Below the pieces are notes generated by a model. That model had not been told where the DNA came from. It made no database searches and saw only the letters and a list, made by a program, of their open reading frames with translations. Shown in pieces: positions 8,232 through 17,132 of a stretch of 64,000 nucleotides of DNA. A program made the position numbers and the translations under genes. Source of the stretch: JACKOB01 sp024234575 (GTDB taxonomy: Bacteria > Pseudomonadota > Gammaproteobacteria > Pseudomonadales > Oleiphilaceae); NCBI GenBank assembly GCA_051208035.1, contig JBPJFZ010000001.1, positions 1 through 64,000 of the forward strand, in the 5' to 3' direction. Position 1 is the first letter of the stretch; the number at the start of each line of letters is the position of its first letter.

Positions 8232-8417
8232 CTATTTGTTACCAATCTTAATATGTCTTGGGCCTCGCACAGACTGTTGCCCACTCACCCCTGTTGGGAT
8301 GTTTTCAATCTCACCGCCTGATTTCAAAAAAGCCGCAGTTAATTGTTCTATCGATTGAGAGGTCTCAACCGCAGCTGCCGCTTTGCCCCCGGATTTTCTT
8401 GTCTTAGTGGTAGCCAT
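8232..8417 (-). CDS. Small conserved-looking basic protein
   Basis: I place the start at the ATG at 8417 (61 aa, MATTKTRKSGGKAAAAVE...), because sequence beyond it reads as non-coding and the N-terminus then becomes a disordered Lys/Ala-rich tail. The rest contains IEQLTAAFLKSGGEIENIPTG, a short helix plus FLxxGGxIxxIP motif that recalls the C-terminal part of small RNA-polymerase-associated proteins such as Pseudomonas SutA. That likeness is my impression and is weak. The gene converges on leuA across a shared terminator. Confidence 0.55.
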   Translation of the reverse strand: MATTKTRKSGGKAAAAVETSQSIEQLTAAFLKSGGEIENIPTGVSGQQSVRGPRHIKIGNK

Positions 8418-8620
8418 ATAATTCCATAAAAAATAGTGAAATGGATCACGATTGTACACGAATTTCAACGAAATAGCTTGGTCGATTTTAACGCAATGTA
8501 CAAATAAAATGCTCCAACAATATTTTATTCGATGCTGATGAATATCTATACAAAATAAAAGTAATGTGTATTAATGGTCATGCAGTTAAAACAAAAATAA
8601 AATAATCGCAGGGGAAAATT

Positions 8621-8788
8621 ATGAACAGACAATCGTTGAGGATATACACTGGGGCATTAATCGCCGGTTTTTTGGCTGTGGTGATTAGCCTGATGTTAAC
8701 GGTGGGTCAGCAAGAAACCATTAACAATCCAAATGGCGAACGTTTTAGTAAAATGCAGAACAATCCAACCCCTCTTAAAAGCTCTTAG
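8621..8788 (+). CDS. Small single-pass membrane protein
   Basis: The gene encodes 55 aa: a short basic N-terminus (MNRQSLRIYT), one transmembrane helix (about 11-28, GALIAGFLAVVISLMLTV) and a polar tail ending NNPTPLKSS. A good ribosome site (AGGGGA) lies 6-7 bases before the ATG, and a strong terminator follows 58 bp after the stop. The coding call rests on this spacing and on the clean helix; I recognise no family. By the positive-inside rule the C-terminal tail faces the periplasm. Confidence 0.55.
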   Translation: MNRQSLRIYTGALIAGFLAVVISLMLTVGQQETINNPNGERFSKMQNNPTPLKSS

Positions 8789-8846
8789 CCTTTAAGTGAA
8801 ATTTAATATGGCTCTGTTTAGCTAAGTTGATTAGTGAACAGACAGT

Positions 8847-8877
8847 AAAATGGCCGCTTAGTATGCGGCCATTTTTT
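8847..8877. terminator. Strong convergent terminator
   Basis: AAAATGGCCGC and GCGGCCATTTT pair perfectly (11 bp, 7-base loop) with T-runs on both strands. It serves the small gene on the left and the convergent gene at 8879. Confidence 0.85.
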
Positions 8878-8878
8878 A

Positions 8879-9178
8879 TCAAGCGACTAATTCCCACTCT
8901 GACCCAATTTGCACGACCTCTTCACTCGCCGCGCCGGACTCCATGTTAATAAGCACGCCAGAGACTAGCGGCTTCGACCATTCACCAGACTCGGAACGGG
9001 TCATGGAATCTAGATCAACCGCCTTCACTTGGTACACCTGATCACCTAACGAAACTTTCGACCGGTGCGAGATACCAAATACAAAACGACAGTAATCCAT
9101 TTTTAATTGATAAAGATCTCGCTCTGCCTTATTGATTTTTCTGATTAATACTTGCCTTAAGCTTTCACCATAATCCAT
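8879..9178 (-). CDS. Hypothetical protein, 99 aa
   Basis: A soluble protein starting MDYGESLRQVLIRKINKAERDLYQLKMDYCRF, that is, a helical N-terminal third followed by a beta-rich part (VSLGDQVYQVKAVDLDSMTRS...PLVSGVLI). No signal peptide or membrane segment is seen, and I do not recognise a family. The helical head plus small beta domain suggests a regulator or binding module, but that is only a guess. It is flanked by a strong terminator and stands alone. Confidence 0.6.
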   Translation of the reverse strand: MDYGESLRQVLIRKINKAERDLYQLKMDYCRFVFGISHRSKVSLGDQVYQVKAVDLDSMTRSESGEWSKPLVSGVLINMESGAASEEVVQIGSEWELVA

Positions 9179-9347
9179 TTATTCACCCCGTTATTTTTAT
9201 TACTGCAGATGGATATGTTTTGTGTTACGGAATTTAACATTTCGTTACAAATGTTTGCAAGAGATTAATTAGTAGACAAGTTCACTAGACAGATCACGCC
9301 CAGATATTTTTACAAACAAAACTTCGAGAGGCTCAATGGAAAGACAA

Positions 9348-9854
9348 TTAGTGATATAAATTTCGAATCGAGAAAACAACCTGATAAGTCTGGTCGTCAT
9401 AGTCTGCGTTGATAGTTAGCAACCACACCATATCGGGGTCGATACTGCAGGCGGGGAGCAGAACTTCGTTGACGACATACGATAAATCAGGCTGCTGTAA
9501 AAATGTTCGGTCTACAACCCCCATAAACATATCACGCCCCTCAATGCGAAGTTGCAACGCTTGAGGTGTATCACCACTCACAACCGTACTCAAAAAAGAA
9601 AATGTACTGGCGCTCTCCCTCGGAGCATTACCCGCTGCTCCCGCCAAATACGAGAATGACAAGCTTCTCGTCATGTTTAGTGCCACTAAACAGCTCCCCT
9701 GTGAAACATCACACTTTGGTTCGACAACGATAACAGGCGGTCTATTCAAATCTTTTGCTGTCGAATCATTCAATAAAAAACGTAATTTCGGAGCAAGAGT
9801 GACCAAAAGTACAAGAGTAATTCCTAGCACGATAGGCTTAATGAGGGACTGCAA
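9348..9854 (-). CDS. Membrane-anchored protein, possibly FixH-like
   Basis: The protein has 168 aa with an N-terminal hydrophobic anchor (about 5-25, IKPIVLGITLVLLVTLAP) and the rest predicted outside the membrane. Two cysteine-containing stretches (EPKCDVSQGSCLVAL) and the pattern EGRDMFMGVVDRTFLQQ...LPACSIDPDMVWLLTI recall small periplasmic FixH-type beta-sandwich proteins, which carry a similar DMxMG block and a late Met/Trp strand. This is a weak resemblance and no cytochrome oxidase or cation pump gene is nearby. It may be a stand-alone paralogue. The downstream neighbour is 170 bp away on the same strand. Confidence 0.6.
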   Translation of the reverse strand: MQSLIKPIVLGITLVLLVTLAPKLRFLLNDSTAKDLNRPPVIVVEPKCDVSQGSCLVALNMTRSLSFSYLAGAAGNAPRESASTFSFLSTVVSGDTPQALQLRIEGRDMFMGVVDRTFLQQPDLSYVVNEVLLPACSIDPDMVWLLTINADYDDQTYQVVFSIRNLYH

Positions 9855-9905
9855 GGCTTATCCTATTTTCTAAAGCATGGTTGCGGTGTTTCTTACACAA
9901 CCAAA

Positions 9906-10301
9906 CTAAGGTTTTATTCGATCTACGATTTCAGCATGCTTTCGTAGAATTGCTTCGATTCTATCTAACTGCTGGCGCGTTTCCTCCTTGTTTGTGATCT
10001 TTGCAGACGCATCAAACTCAACACCATATGAATACATACCAGCTTTATCAACTTTATGCCGAATGATACCAGGTAGATCATCCAGAACGATTTCACCCAT
10101 ATCAAGCGCCAGGCGAAAACTAATTACAATCACATCACCTTTTTCAAAAGGTTGCGTCGTCTTCAGCCCTACTCCCAATACGCTGAAATCGAAAGGTCGG
10201 ACATCCAGCCAGGTGCTGGCAAATAGAGATTTCTTGATTTTGATTTTTGCTTCAAGGTTAGCCCACGGCAACCGACTTCTTCGTCTTCGTTCCTGCGACA
10301 T
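9906..10301 (-). CDS. PilZ-domain protein
   Basis: A 131 aa single-domain protein with the c-di-GMP-binding signature: an RRRRSR-type motif at residues 5-10 and DFSVLGVGL (D/NxSxxG) at 38-46, followed by the beta-barrel (FEKGDVIVISFRLALDMGEIVLDDLPGIIRH) and a C-terminal helix (QQLDRIEAILRKHAEIVDRI). PilZ proteins switch partners in motility, secretion or polysaccharide synthesis on binding c-di-GMP. No partner gene is adjacent, so the output is unknown. Confidence 0.88.
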   Translation of the reverse strand: MSQERRRRSRLPWANLEAKIKIKKSLFASTWLDVRPFDFSVLGVGLKTTQPFEKGDVIVISFRLALDMGEIVLDDLPGIIRHKVDKAGMYSYGVEFDASAKITNKEETRQQLDRIEAILRKHAEIVDRIKP

Positions 10302-10426
10302 CTAAAAACACCTTCTGTGATCGTAAATCCAACAATGGTCTTACTAAGTTTATAGCAAAGGAATTTTTAAGAGAGAAATACTTTCCCTTTTTATCCATCG
10401 TTTTATGACAGCAACCACATAAAAAC

Positions 10427-11008
10427 TTAGGACTCAGCAAGTGGAAAAAACTCATTGTGACTTCTCAAACCAAAAACACCATCTTCATTTTCTTCTATAT
10501 GGTTGGTCATATCGTATAACGTTGAGCGATTGACTCTGGCATACAAATTAGCTCGCACCAAAACATAAGGGGCAGCCTGGTTATCATAAGGTCTCATCTC
10601 AAGAGGATGGCTGGCAGATATCTCTACCGTATCATCCAGATTCGTTACACAGCGAACAACCTGCTTCCCTTGATCATTAAGATTTACATCTGCCCTGACA
10701 ATCAACCAAGGCGTGTCTTCGACGTCTATTTGCCATTTTTCCACTGGTGTCACAAGAAAATATTCGTCACCTTCCCTTTTCAAAATACGGGAAAAAAGCT
10801 TAACAACTTTTTGCCGTTTTAACGGATCACCTTTGTAAATCCATTCACCCTCTTTATTAATACAGAGTTCCATTTTGCCGGATAGAGGGGGGTTCCACAG
10901 GTGCAGTGGTGGAAGCTTCGACCATTTATCAGACGTCGCCGTCGTGTCACCGGCCTGTTTGGTTAACGCCGCTTCAATACTTTTAAGTGAATCTCCATCG
11001 CTGCTCAT
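10427..11008 (-). CDS. DUF1285 family protein
   Basis: The 193 aa sequence has the DUF1285 pattern: PPLHLWNPPLSGKMELCINKEGEWIYKGDPLKRQKVVKLFSRILKRE, then YFLVTPVEKWQIDVEDTPWLIV. Family members form small beta-barrel domains of unknown function and are common single genes in Pseudomonas-type bacteria. It ends 418 bp upstream of the PilZ-protein stop and follows the radical SAM gene by 28 bp on the same strand, so the two may be co-transcribed. No signal peptide is seen. Confidence 0.85.
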   Translation of the reverse strand: MSSDGDSLKSIEAALTKQAGDTTATSDKWSKLPPLHLWNPPLSGKMELCINKEGEWIYKGDPLKRQKVVKLFSRILKREGDEYFLVTPVEKWQIDVEDTPWLIVRADVNLNDQGKQVVRCVTNLDDTVEISASHPLEMRPYDNQAAPYVLVRANLYARVNRSTLYDMTNHIEENEDGVFGLRSHNEFFPLAES

Positions 11009-11036
11009 CGTACCCCCCCTTCTAAAATATTAGTCG

Positions 11037-11936
11037 CTATAGACCGCGCTGCCACTCTTGTCTAAGCGGTATGGCGCCCGGTTTGTTTAACGCCAGATCA
11101 ATGGTAGCCAATAGACGCTCTTTATCTGCCCCCAAATTACCTTTTAGCACCAGATAGTTAGAAGCATGATCTGAACGAAAAACCGTATTTTCAAGTTCGA
11201 GCTTTTCTATAAAAAGCCTTATCTCTTTAAATAACTCTGTTTGTTGCAAAGGCTGAAAATCACCATCGTACCCGGCTTTAAAACGCGCATCACCCAAAGG
11301 AAACGATACAACCAAGGTCGAGACAAATTCTGGTTGGGTTTCATTCATCAATCGGGCTGTGTTAATGGCGTGTTGCTCGGAATACTTTCGGCCACCTAAT
11401 CCGTTTAAAATCATCACCGACGATTTAATACCCGCGGCTTTTAATTTTAATAAGGCATCTTTTGAAGACTCAAATGTTTCGCCCTTTTTAATCTTCTCTA
11501 AAACCAGATCATCACCAGACTCGCAGCCAACATACGCCATGCCTAAACCAAGTGACCGTAATTCGGATAACTCTTCTACTGTTTTATTTTTGATATTTCT
11601 AGGCAAGCAGTAAGCCGAAACCCGCTCAACCTGCGGCATTTGTTGTTGTATCTTTTCGAGGATCGCTTTCAAGCGGCGATACGATAACGTCATCGCATCG
11701 CCATCTGCTAAAAATATCTTTTTAATCGATCTGTCTGACGCGACGCTTTCTATTTCTGCAAAAACATCACTTTCTTTTTTGGGTCGAAACTTTTTTTGCT
11801 CGGCCGTATACATGTCGCAAAACGTGCATTCGTTATACGAGCAGCCATTGGTGACTTGCAGAATTAAAGAACGTGCTTCTGAAGGGGGCCTGAAAACCGG
11901 CTCAATATAGTTAATTGGATATTGATACATCGTCAT
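11037..11936 (-). CDS. Radical SAM protein
   Basis: A 299 aa radical SAM enzyme. The cluster-binding cysteines are CSYNECTFC at about residues 32-40, a CX4CX2C spacing in place of the usual CX3CX2C. The family features IFLADGDAMTLSYRRL and the ICxL-like YVGCESGDD segment follow. It belongs to the Elp3/HemN-like B12-independent group often annotated only as radical SAM protein. Its substrate is not apparent: the downstream DUF1285 gene gives no clue. The variant cysteine spacing is typical of this subfamily and not evidence of decay. Confidence 0.88.
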   Translation of the reverse strand: MTMYQYPINYIEPVFRPPSEARSLILQVTNGCSYNECTFCDMYTAEQKKFRPKKESDVFAEIESVASDRSIKKIFLADGDAMTLSYRRLKAILEKIQQQMPQVERVSAYCLPRNIKNKTVEELSELRSLGLGMAYVGCESGDDLVLEKIKKGETFESSKDALLKLKAAGIKSSVMILNGLGGRKYSEQHAINTARLMNETQPEFVSTLVVSFPLGDARFKAGYDGDFQPLQQTELFKEIRLFIEKLELENTVFRSDHASNYLVLKGNLGADKERLLATIDLALNKPGAIPLRQEWQRGL

Positions 11937-12094
11937 ATTCCATATCTAAGAAAACGAGTGTGCAAAATGCGGAGATTTCCGTATGCATTTGCACAGATTA
12001 CTAGGGTTAAGTATAAGTAAATACAGCGAGCAGCAAAATATGTTTAGCTTGTAACACTGTTAAACTAAAAAGATCTTCAACGTAGAGAAAAAAT

Positions 12095-13237
12095 ATGCCG
12101 ATCGACCTAAGCCAAGAGTTTCCGCAAAACCACGATATCTGTTACTTAAATCATGCGGCGGTCAGCCCATGGCCTAATCGTGCTGCGACGGCGGTAAAAG
12201 CGTTTGCGCAAGAAAACACGGTATTTGGGGCAACGAATTATCCAAATTGGATGAAGGTTGAAACTGAGTTAAGAGAAAAGTTGAGGCTATTAATAAACGC
12301 AAAAAGTACGAAAGAAATTGCACTTGCAAAAAACACATCCGAAGCGCTGTCAGTGATCGCTTATGGCATTACATGGCAAAAAGGCGACACTGTTTTAATC
12401 ACGAACCAGGAGTTCCCCTCTAACCGGATCGTATGGGAGTCACTTAAGGATCAGGGTGTAAACGTGCGTGTGGTAGACGTTGATAATCACGAAACCGCAT
12501 CGCAAAACATCATTAACCATTTAAACAAGAGCGTACGATTGTTGTCTTTAAGCGCTGTTGAATACGCCAGCGGCTTACGCCTTGATTTAAACGCGATTGG
12601 CGCTAGGTGCAAAGAAGTTGACGCACTATTTTGTATTGATGCGATTCAGTGGTTGGGTGCACTCCCCTTTGACGCACAAAAATGTCATGCCGACTTTGTC
12701 GTTGCCGATGGGCATAAATGGATGCTGGGTCCAGAAGGGTTAGCGGTATTCTATGTAAGAGAGCCACTGATTACGACGCTTAAACTTCATCAATTTGGCT
12801 GGCATATGGTCAAGTCACGAGGTAACTACGACATACAAACCTGGCAACCAGCAGATGACGCTACGCGCTTTGAGTGCGGCAGCCCAAATATGCTGGGAGC
12901 GACAGCTCTAAACGCCAGCCTGGGGGTGCTATTAGATTTCGGTATGGACGAAGTTGCTCGGAGCTTATCAGCAAAAACTGACTATCTGATAAAATCTCTG
13001 CAGAACCTACCTGGGGTAACAATCATCTCACCGACACAACCTTCATTAAAAGCAGGGATTGTTACCTTTAAAGTAATGAATACTGACCATCAAGCGCTTT
13101 ACCGGAGCCTCATGTCTAAAGGCGTCATTTGCGCCTGCCGAGGCGGAGGAATCAGGTTCTCGCCGCATTTCTACACCCCCGAACCGGTGCTCGATAACGC
13201 CATATCAATATTAACAGAATTGATTAATAGCCAATGA
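12095..13237 (+). CDS. Class V aminotransferase (cysteine-desulfurase-like fold)
   Basis: This 380 aa PLP enzyme of fold type I opens with YLNHAAVSPWP, as do class V enzymes. It contains KNTSEALSVIAYG (cofactor phosphate region), CIDAIQWLGALPF (Asp that pairs with the PLP ring) and ADGHKWMLGPEGLAVFY with the Schiff-base Lys in GHKW. A late RGGGIRFSPHFY supplies the carboxylate-binding Arg. It lacks an obvious Cys-containing loop typical of IscS, so a kynureninase- or isopenicillin-epimerase-like function is as likely as desulfurase. The 3' end overlaps the convergent sixA gene by 14 bp. Confidence 0.88.
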   Translation: MPIDLSQEFPQNHDICYLNHAAVSPWPNRAATAVKAFAQENTVFGATNYPNWMKVETELREKLRLLINAKSTKEIALAKNTSEALSVIAYGITWQKGDTVLITNQEFPSNRIVWESLKDQGVNVRVVDVDNHETASQNIINHLNKSVRLLSLSAVEYASGLRLDLNAIGARCKEVDALFCIDAIQWLGALPFDAQKCHADFVVADGHKWMLGPEGLAVFYVREPLITTLKLHQFGWHMVKSRGNYDIQTWQPADDATRFECGSPNMLGATALNASLGVLLDFGMDEVARSLSAKTDYLIKSLQNLPGVTIISPTQPSLKAGIVTFKVMNTDHQALYRSLMSKGVICACRGGGIRFSPHFYTPEPVLDNAISILTELINSQ

Positions 13238-13709
13238 CGCCGGAAAAGCTTCCGCAGGCTGGTAGAAACTCATCACACTCAAAACGCTGACACTCCGCAG
13301 TTGAGAAACTAGCATTTTGGCGCTGTTCTTCTGCGGTCAAGGATGACGCAAAACCGGCGCAAAACGGCATATGGGTAACAAGAATCAAGAACTCAATACC
13401 TTTTGTTTCTTTATAAAGCCTTTCGAGGGACTTATTCGGGTCGTCATTTGGTGTGATGTAATCAATTGTGGCAATGGGAAGCGCCAGTGCTTTCGCGACG
13501 ATTAGCGCTGTTTGCTGCGCCCTTACATAAGGGCTCGCCCATATATGCACAGACTCTTTGGAGACCGAGTTATCATTTATAAACTGCTGAATGGCTTGTG
13601 TTGTTTTACTGACTTGCCGACAACCATGCGCGGTTAATTCCCGCTCCATGTCTGAATTTGCACGAAATGTAGCCTCGCCATGGCGCATGACTAAGAGTTG
13701 CTTTTTCAT
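13224..13709 (-). CDS. sixA: Phosphohistidine phosphatase SixA
   Basis: A 161 aa histidine-phosphatase-superfamily enzyme. The phosphohistidine motif RHGEA lies at residues 9-13, ASPYVRAQQTA carries the second Arg, and LVTHMPF supplies the second catalytic His. SixA removes phosphate from histidine, for example on the HPt domain of ArcB or on the nitrogen PTS protein. Order with the DUF4389 gene and gpsA on the same strand is conserved in Pseudomonas-type genomes. It overlaps the convergent aminotransferase gene by 14 bp at its 3' end. Confidence 0.92.
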   Translation of the reverse strand: MKKQLLVMRHGEATFRANSDMERELTAHGCRQVSKTTQAIQQFINDNSVSKESVHIWASPYVRAQQTALIVAKALALPIATIDYITPNDDPNKSLERLYKETKGIEFLILVTHMPFCAGFASSLTAEEQRQNASFSTAECQRFECDEFLPACGSFSGVIGY

Positions 13710-13764
13710 AACAGTTGCCGTTCTTAATTTCTAAAGTTTAGACGTAAAACAAACTTGCACTTTT

Positions 13765-14046
13765 TCACTTCTTGGAAGGCCAGTCACTAAACGGATATGG
13801 CTTTTCATCCGATGCAAAGCTGATAAACGCAACGATTTGTTTAACGTACAAGCTTAGGGACGCGCCGAAATCCTGCAGTTGCTTGTTAGGTGAGTCGGCA
13901 AATGTTGCAATAACTAACTGAATCACAAGTACCGCAAACACTACCAGATCAACAATTTTATAAATCACATAAAACATGATGTTATACAGGACACGCAACC
14001 AATGGGCGTCTTGTTTATAGGCAGGGCCACCTGAATTATTACTCAT
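13765..14046 (-). CDS. DUF4389 membrane protein
   Basis: A 93 aa protein with a hydrophobic core (about 22-47, NIMFYVIYKIVDLVVFAVLVIQLVIATF) and the DUF4389 ending (QLQDFGASLSLYVKQIVAFISFASDEKPYPFSDWP). The family is usually found between gpsA and sixA, as here. Its function is unknown. One or two membrane passes are likely. Confidence 0.88.
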   Translation of the reverse strand: MSNNSGGPAYKQDAHWLRVLYNIMFYVIYKIVDLVVFAVLVIQLVIATFADSPNKQLQDFGASLSLYVKQIVAFISFASDEKPYPFSDWPSKK

Positions 14047-14101
14047 AAAAACTTCCTTGAATTTTAAGAACGACTACTTGCTGAACAATTAGCGCAGAAT
14101 A

Positions 14102-15142
14102 TTAATTTGGATTTTGCAGATGCTCTTCCCGCGTTAACACGAAATCAACATCGGTGCTCTGCTGGGCAAGCATTAATTGCGTAATAACTTCATCGATTCT
14201 GCGGTTTTCAAACAGAATAGCGTGTAATCCGGCAACCAGTGGCATATAAATGCCAAGCTCTTCTGCCTTAGACTTAACTTGAAGCAACGTATTCACACCT
14301 TCTGCGACTTCCCCCAATTCTGTGATCGCTTCTTCCAGTTTTTTGCCTTTGCCCACTTCAAAACCAACACGAAAATTACGACTCAGTGGCGACGTGCACG
14401 TGACGATCAGATCGCCAACACCGGCCAGGCCCAAAAATGTTAAGGGGTTAGCACCCAGACTCTCGGCAAAACGGTTCATCTCGGCCAAAGAGCGCGTGAT
14501 CAGCATAGCTTTAGTGTTCTCTCCCATCCCCATGGCCGACGCTAAGCCCGAAATGATAGCGTAAATATTTTTTAGCGCGCCACCAAGCTCGACCCCAAAT
14601 TTATCGACGTTTGCATAGACTCGGAAATAGCGACACCCCAGAAGCTCTTGGACTCGCGCACGAATACGCGCACTATCACTTGCGATTACCGTTGCGGTCA
14701 GTTGATGGTTGCCTACTTCTTTCGCTAAATTGGGCCCACTTAGAACGCCAACGGGGTTATCGGGAAACTCTTCTGAGAGTATTTGACTCATCAGCTTGAA
14801 AGATCCCGGCTCAATACCTTTAGTAGTGCTTACCAGTAATTGCTCAGCAGAGATATAGGGTTTCACCTTCTCAACAACTTCACGAAAAGATTTACTAGGG
14901 ATAGAAAAGAACACAACTTCTGCATCTTTAGCAACACTAATATCATTCGTAGCAACTAACGTTTCGTTCAGCTTGTAGCCTGGCATATAACGTTTGTTTT
15001 CATGAATCGCATTTATTTCATCAGCACGCTCTGCATCACGCATCCATTGAAAAACGCTATTGTCATTTTCTGAACTGATGTTGGCGATTGCTGTACCAAA
15101 TGATCCCCCACCGAGAACAACAATTTTGTTTTCAGTTACCAT
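14102..15142 (-). CDS. gpsA: NAD(P)-dependent glycerol-3-phosphate dehydrogenase
   Basis: GpsA reduces dihydroxyacetone phosphate to sn-glycerol-3-phosphate, the backbone for phospholipids and, in this organism, probably for triacylglycerol made by the WS/DGAT enzymes. The 346 aa protein begins with VVLGGGSFGTAIANI (Rossmann GxGxxG variant), has STTKGIEPG, LSGPNLAKEV, the catalytic Lys region ELGGALKNIYAIISG, and the substrate-binding GLGDLIVTCTSPLSRNFR-like block as AGVGDLIVTCTSPLSRN. Length is normal. It is the first gene of a likely gpsA-DUF4389-sixA unit. Confidence 0.97.
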   Translation of the reverse strand: MVTENKIVVLGGGSFGTAIANISSENDNSVFQWMRDAERADEINAIHENKRYMPGYKLNETLVATNDISVAKDAEVVFFSIPSKSFREVVEKVKPYISAEQLLVSTTKGIEPGSFKLMSQILSEEFPDNPVGVLSGPNLAKEVGNHQLTATVIASDSARIRARVQELLGCRYFRVYANVDKFGVELGGALKNIYAIISGLASAMGMGENTKAMLITRSLAEMNRFAESLGANPLTFLGLAGVGDLIVTCTSPLSRNFRVGFEVGKGKKLEEAITELGEVAEGVNTLLQVKSKAEELGIYMPLVAGLHAILFENRRIDEVITQLMLAQQSTDVDFVLTREEHLQNPN

Positions 15143-15203
15143 AAATTCATCCAGTAATTTGAGTTTGCCTGATATGCGTATTTGAGTTTTTCATTTGTTG
15201 AAG

Positions 15204-15686
15204 CTATTCGCTTTCTAGCGTTGCCACCAGGTCTTTAAACTCTTGTTGATTCTTGAAATTCATATCCATTAAAACGCGATGTGCTTCAAGCACTCGCTCT
15301 TTCACTTCTTGCTCACTGGCTTTTAAAATCGCGATTTCTTTGAGCTGCTCATAATTTGAAGCCGGCTCATTCATAATAATGAATATTTTATCGAAACCCA
15401 TAGATATCACCATTTTAGTAATATCGGGGTTGGTAGAAATAATTGTAGGGAGAAAATTACTTTGCTTGCGGGCGGCCACTGCAATTTTGGCCAACAAACC
15501 GAGCGTCGTGCTATCAATAACCGTTGTTTCCGTAAGATCAATGACAACCGTGCAAAACGATGGGTTTGCTGTCATGTTTTCAATGACCATATCAAGCGTG
15601 GAGCATAAATTCAGGCGAATTTCACCGATAAACTTAAGTACGTAAATCCCTTGCACTTCCGCTTGGAGTATCTTAAAGCTGGACAT
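15204..15686 (-). CDS. STAS-domain anti-anti-sigma-type protein
   Basis: This 160 aa protein carries an N-terminal STAS domain (about 1-110) with the phosphorylatable serine in VIDSTTLGLLAKIA. The C-terminal tail is helical and extra (about 115-160). STAS proteins of this kind alternate between phosphorylated and free forms to release or capture a partner such as an anti-sigma factor. Its start lies inside the end of the PP2C gene (14 bp overlap), so the two are translationally coupled and the PP2C is its likely phosphatase. The pair resembles HsbA/HsbR of Pseudomonas; no anti-sigma kinase is beside it. Confidence 0.87.
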   Translation of the reverse strand: MSSFKILQAEVQGIYVLKFIGEIRLNLCSTLDMVIENMTANPSFCTVVIDLTETTVIDSTTLGLLAKIAVAARKQSNFLPTIISTNPDITKMVISMGFDKIFIIMNEPASNYEQLKEIAILKASEQEVKERVLEAHRVLMDMNFKNQQEFKDLVATLESE

Positions 15687-16866
15687 TTTTTGAGTTCACT
15701 TCCGAAACTAAAAGAATAGCGATGTCATCCGGAAGGTCCGAGATTCCGTTAAGGCCGAAAACATCACTCAAACAGTCAATAGTCTGACCTGCTTCCGTAA
15801 TAACTTCAAGCAATCTCTGCTCTTTTTCATCTAAAGATTTTTCTTTCATTATTTCTAAAATGCCATCCGAAAATAGCACTATCTGGAACTGGCTGGGCAA
15901 AGGTATTTTGTAAGTATTAAATTCTGGCACATCGAACAAACCTGCGGGCATGCCGTTACCCTCCATATAGACCGTTTTTTCGGCCGTTTTCATCACAGGC
16001 ATGGGGTAATGTGCCGCCACGGAATAAGTCAGTGTGTTTTCCCGCAGGTGAATAATGCCAACAAACATCGTTAAATGCTTGCCCAGTTTTGTTTCGATTA
16101 ACTCGCTATTGACCCTGTGCAAAAATTTATCAGGGAATGATATATCGTCACTGCTGCCACGACGTAGATTGCGCAAAAGCCGATTAGTAAGATTTTTTAA
16201 CAGAACCGTGACGAACGCAGATGAGGCCCCATGGCCTGACACATCAGCCAGATAAAACAACACTCTGTCTCGATCAAGACGAAAATAGTCAAGAAAATCT
16301 CCGCTAAGAAACAACGATGGCTTGATTAGGTGATCAAATGCAATTGACTCAATGCTTTGATCGCGTTCTGGCAGCATTTTCATTTGCACTTTCAAACCGG
16401 CATTTTGGTCCGCTTTTAACTCAGCAATACCATTACTCAACTCTTTATTGGTATCTTCGAGCTCTTGCCGATAGCGTTGGTTTAATCGGTACAGCCGCAC
16501 CCTTTCAAAGAGCTTGTTTACGACAGAATCGATACAGCCCATATCATCAAACGGTTTAAGCACAAAATCATAAGCACCGGCTCGCAGAGCACCCACAACT
16601 TTTTTTGCATCTTTTGTTTGCGCCATGCCGACTACAGGGGTAAAGAAGTTGTTTGAATTAAGCACGCGATTTAGATTCTGCAACGCACTTTCATCAAGAT
16701 CGGCAAAAACGAGGTCCGGCCGCTCTTTACCAATACAAACACAAGCTTCTGCCAGGCAGTTGGCCGCGTAGACGTAGTAACCTCTGCCGATCAAATAGTT
16801 GCAGAGCATCTTTCTGGCGCGATCATCGGCGTCTATGACTAATATTTTTTCTGACGAAGCTTGCAT
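15673..16866 (-). CDS. Response regulator fused to PP2C/SpoIIE-type phosphatase
   Basis: A 397 aa protein with an N-terminal receiver domain (about 7-125; phosphoacceptor Asp in LVFADLDES, Lys in FVLKPFDD), a coiled-coil linker (about 130-175) and a SpoIIE-type PP2C domain. The metal-binding acidic motifs are SGDFLDYF, ADVSGHGASS, LFSDGILE and DDIAILLV. Such RssB/HsbR-like proteins dephosphorylate a STAS partner when the receiver is phosphorylated, linking a two-component signal to a partner switch. The STAS gene follows with a 14 bp overlap. The cognate histidine kinase is not in the window. Confidence 0.92.
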   Translation of the reverse strand: MQASSEKILVIDADDRARKMLCNYLIGRGYYVYAANCLAEACVCIGKERPDLVFADLDESALQNLNRVLNSNNFFTPVVGMAQTKDAKKVVGALRAGAYDFVLKPFDDMGCIDSVVNKLFERVRLYRLNQRYRQELEDTNKELSNGIAELKADQNAGLKVQMKMLPERDQSIESIAFDHLIKPSLFLSGDFLDYFRLDRDRVLFYLADVSGHGASSAFVTVLLKNLTNRLLRNLRRGSSDDISFPDKFLHRVNSELIETKLGKHLTMFVGIIHLRENTLTYSVAAHYPMPVMKTAEKTVYMEGNGMPAGLFDVPEFNTYKIPLPSQFQIVLFSDGILEIMKEKSLDEKEQRLLEVITEAGQTIDCLSDVFGLNGISDLPDDIAILLVSEVNSKNVQL

Positions 16867-17132
16867 AGTGAATCTTTTGAGGTTTCAAGTAATCAGCGAT
16901 CGTTCACTAATTTTGTTTAAAGTATAGGCTGATCTTGGCATTTAGACATTAATATCACATAAAACAAGGAATTATGTTTGTTAAATTTGAGAGCAGCTAA
17001 ACAAAATAGCCCTGCTTTTTCTATACTATGCTCCTGTCGGGAGTAAACTGGTGCGCTTTGCGACCCAACCATGGCGACATTTCTCAACGTTTGTGGCATT
17101 AAATGCCGTTGTATTGATTTTCAGGGAGGTAT

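Noticed and set aside
10258..10455. Minus-strand open frame bridging the PilZ and DUF1285 genes
   Set aside because: It overlaps both genes in another frame, has low-complexity sequence and no ribosome site.
16917..17099. Minus-strand open frame between the PP2C and HD-hydrolase genes
   Set aside because: No ribosome site or recognisable sequence; it is probably the shared promoter region.
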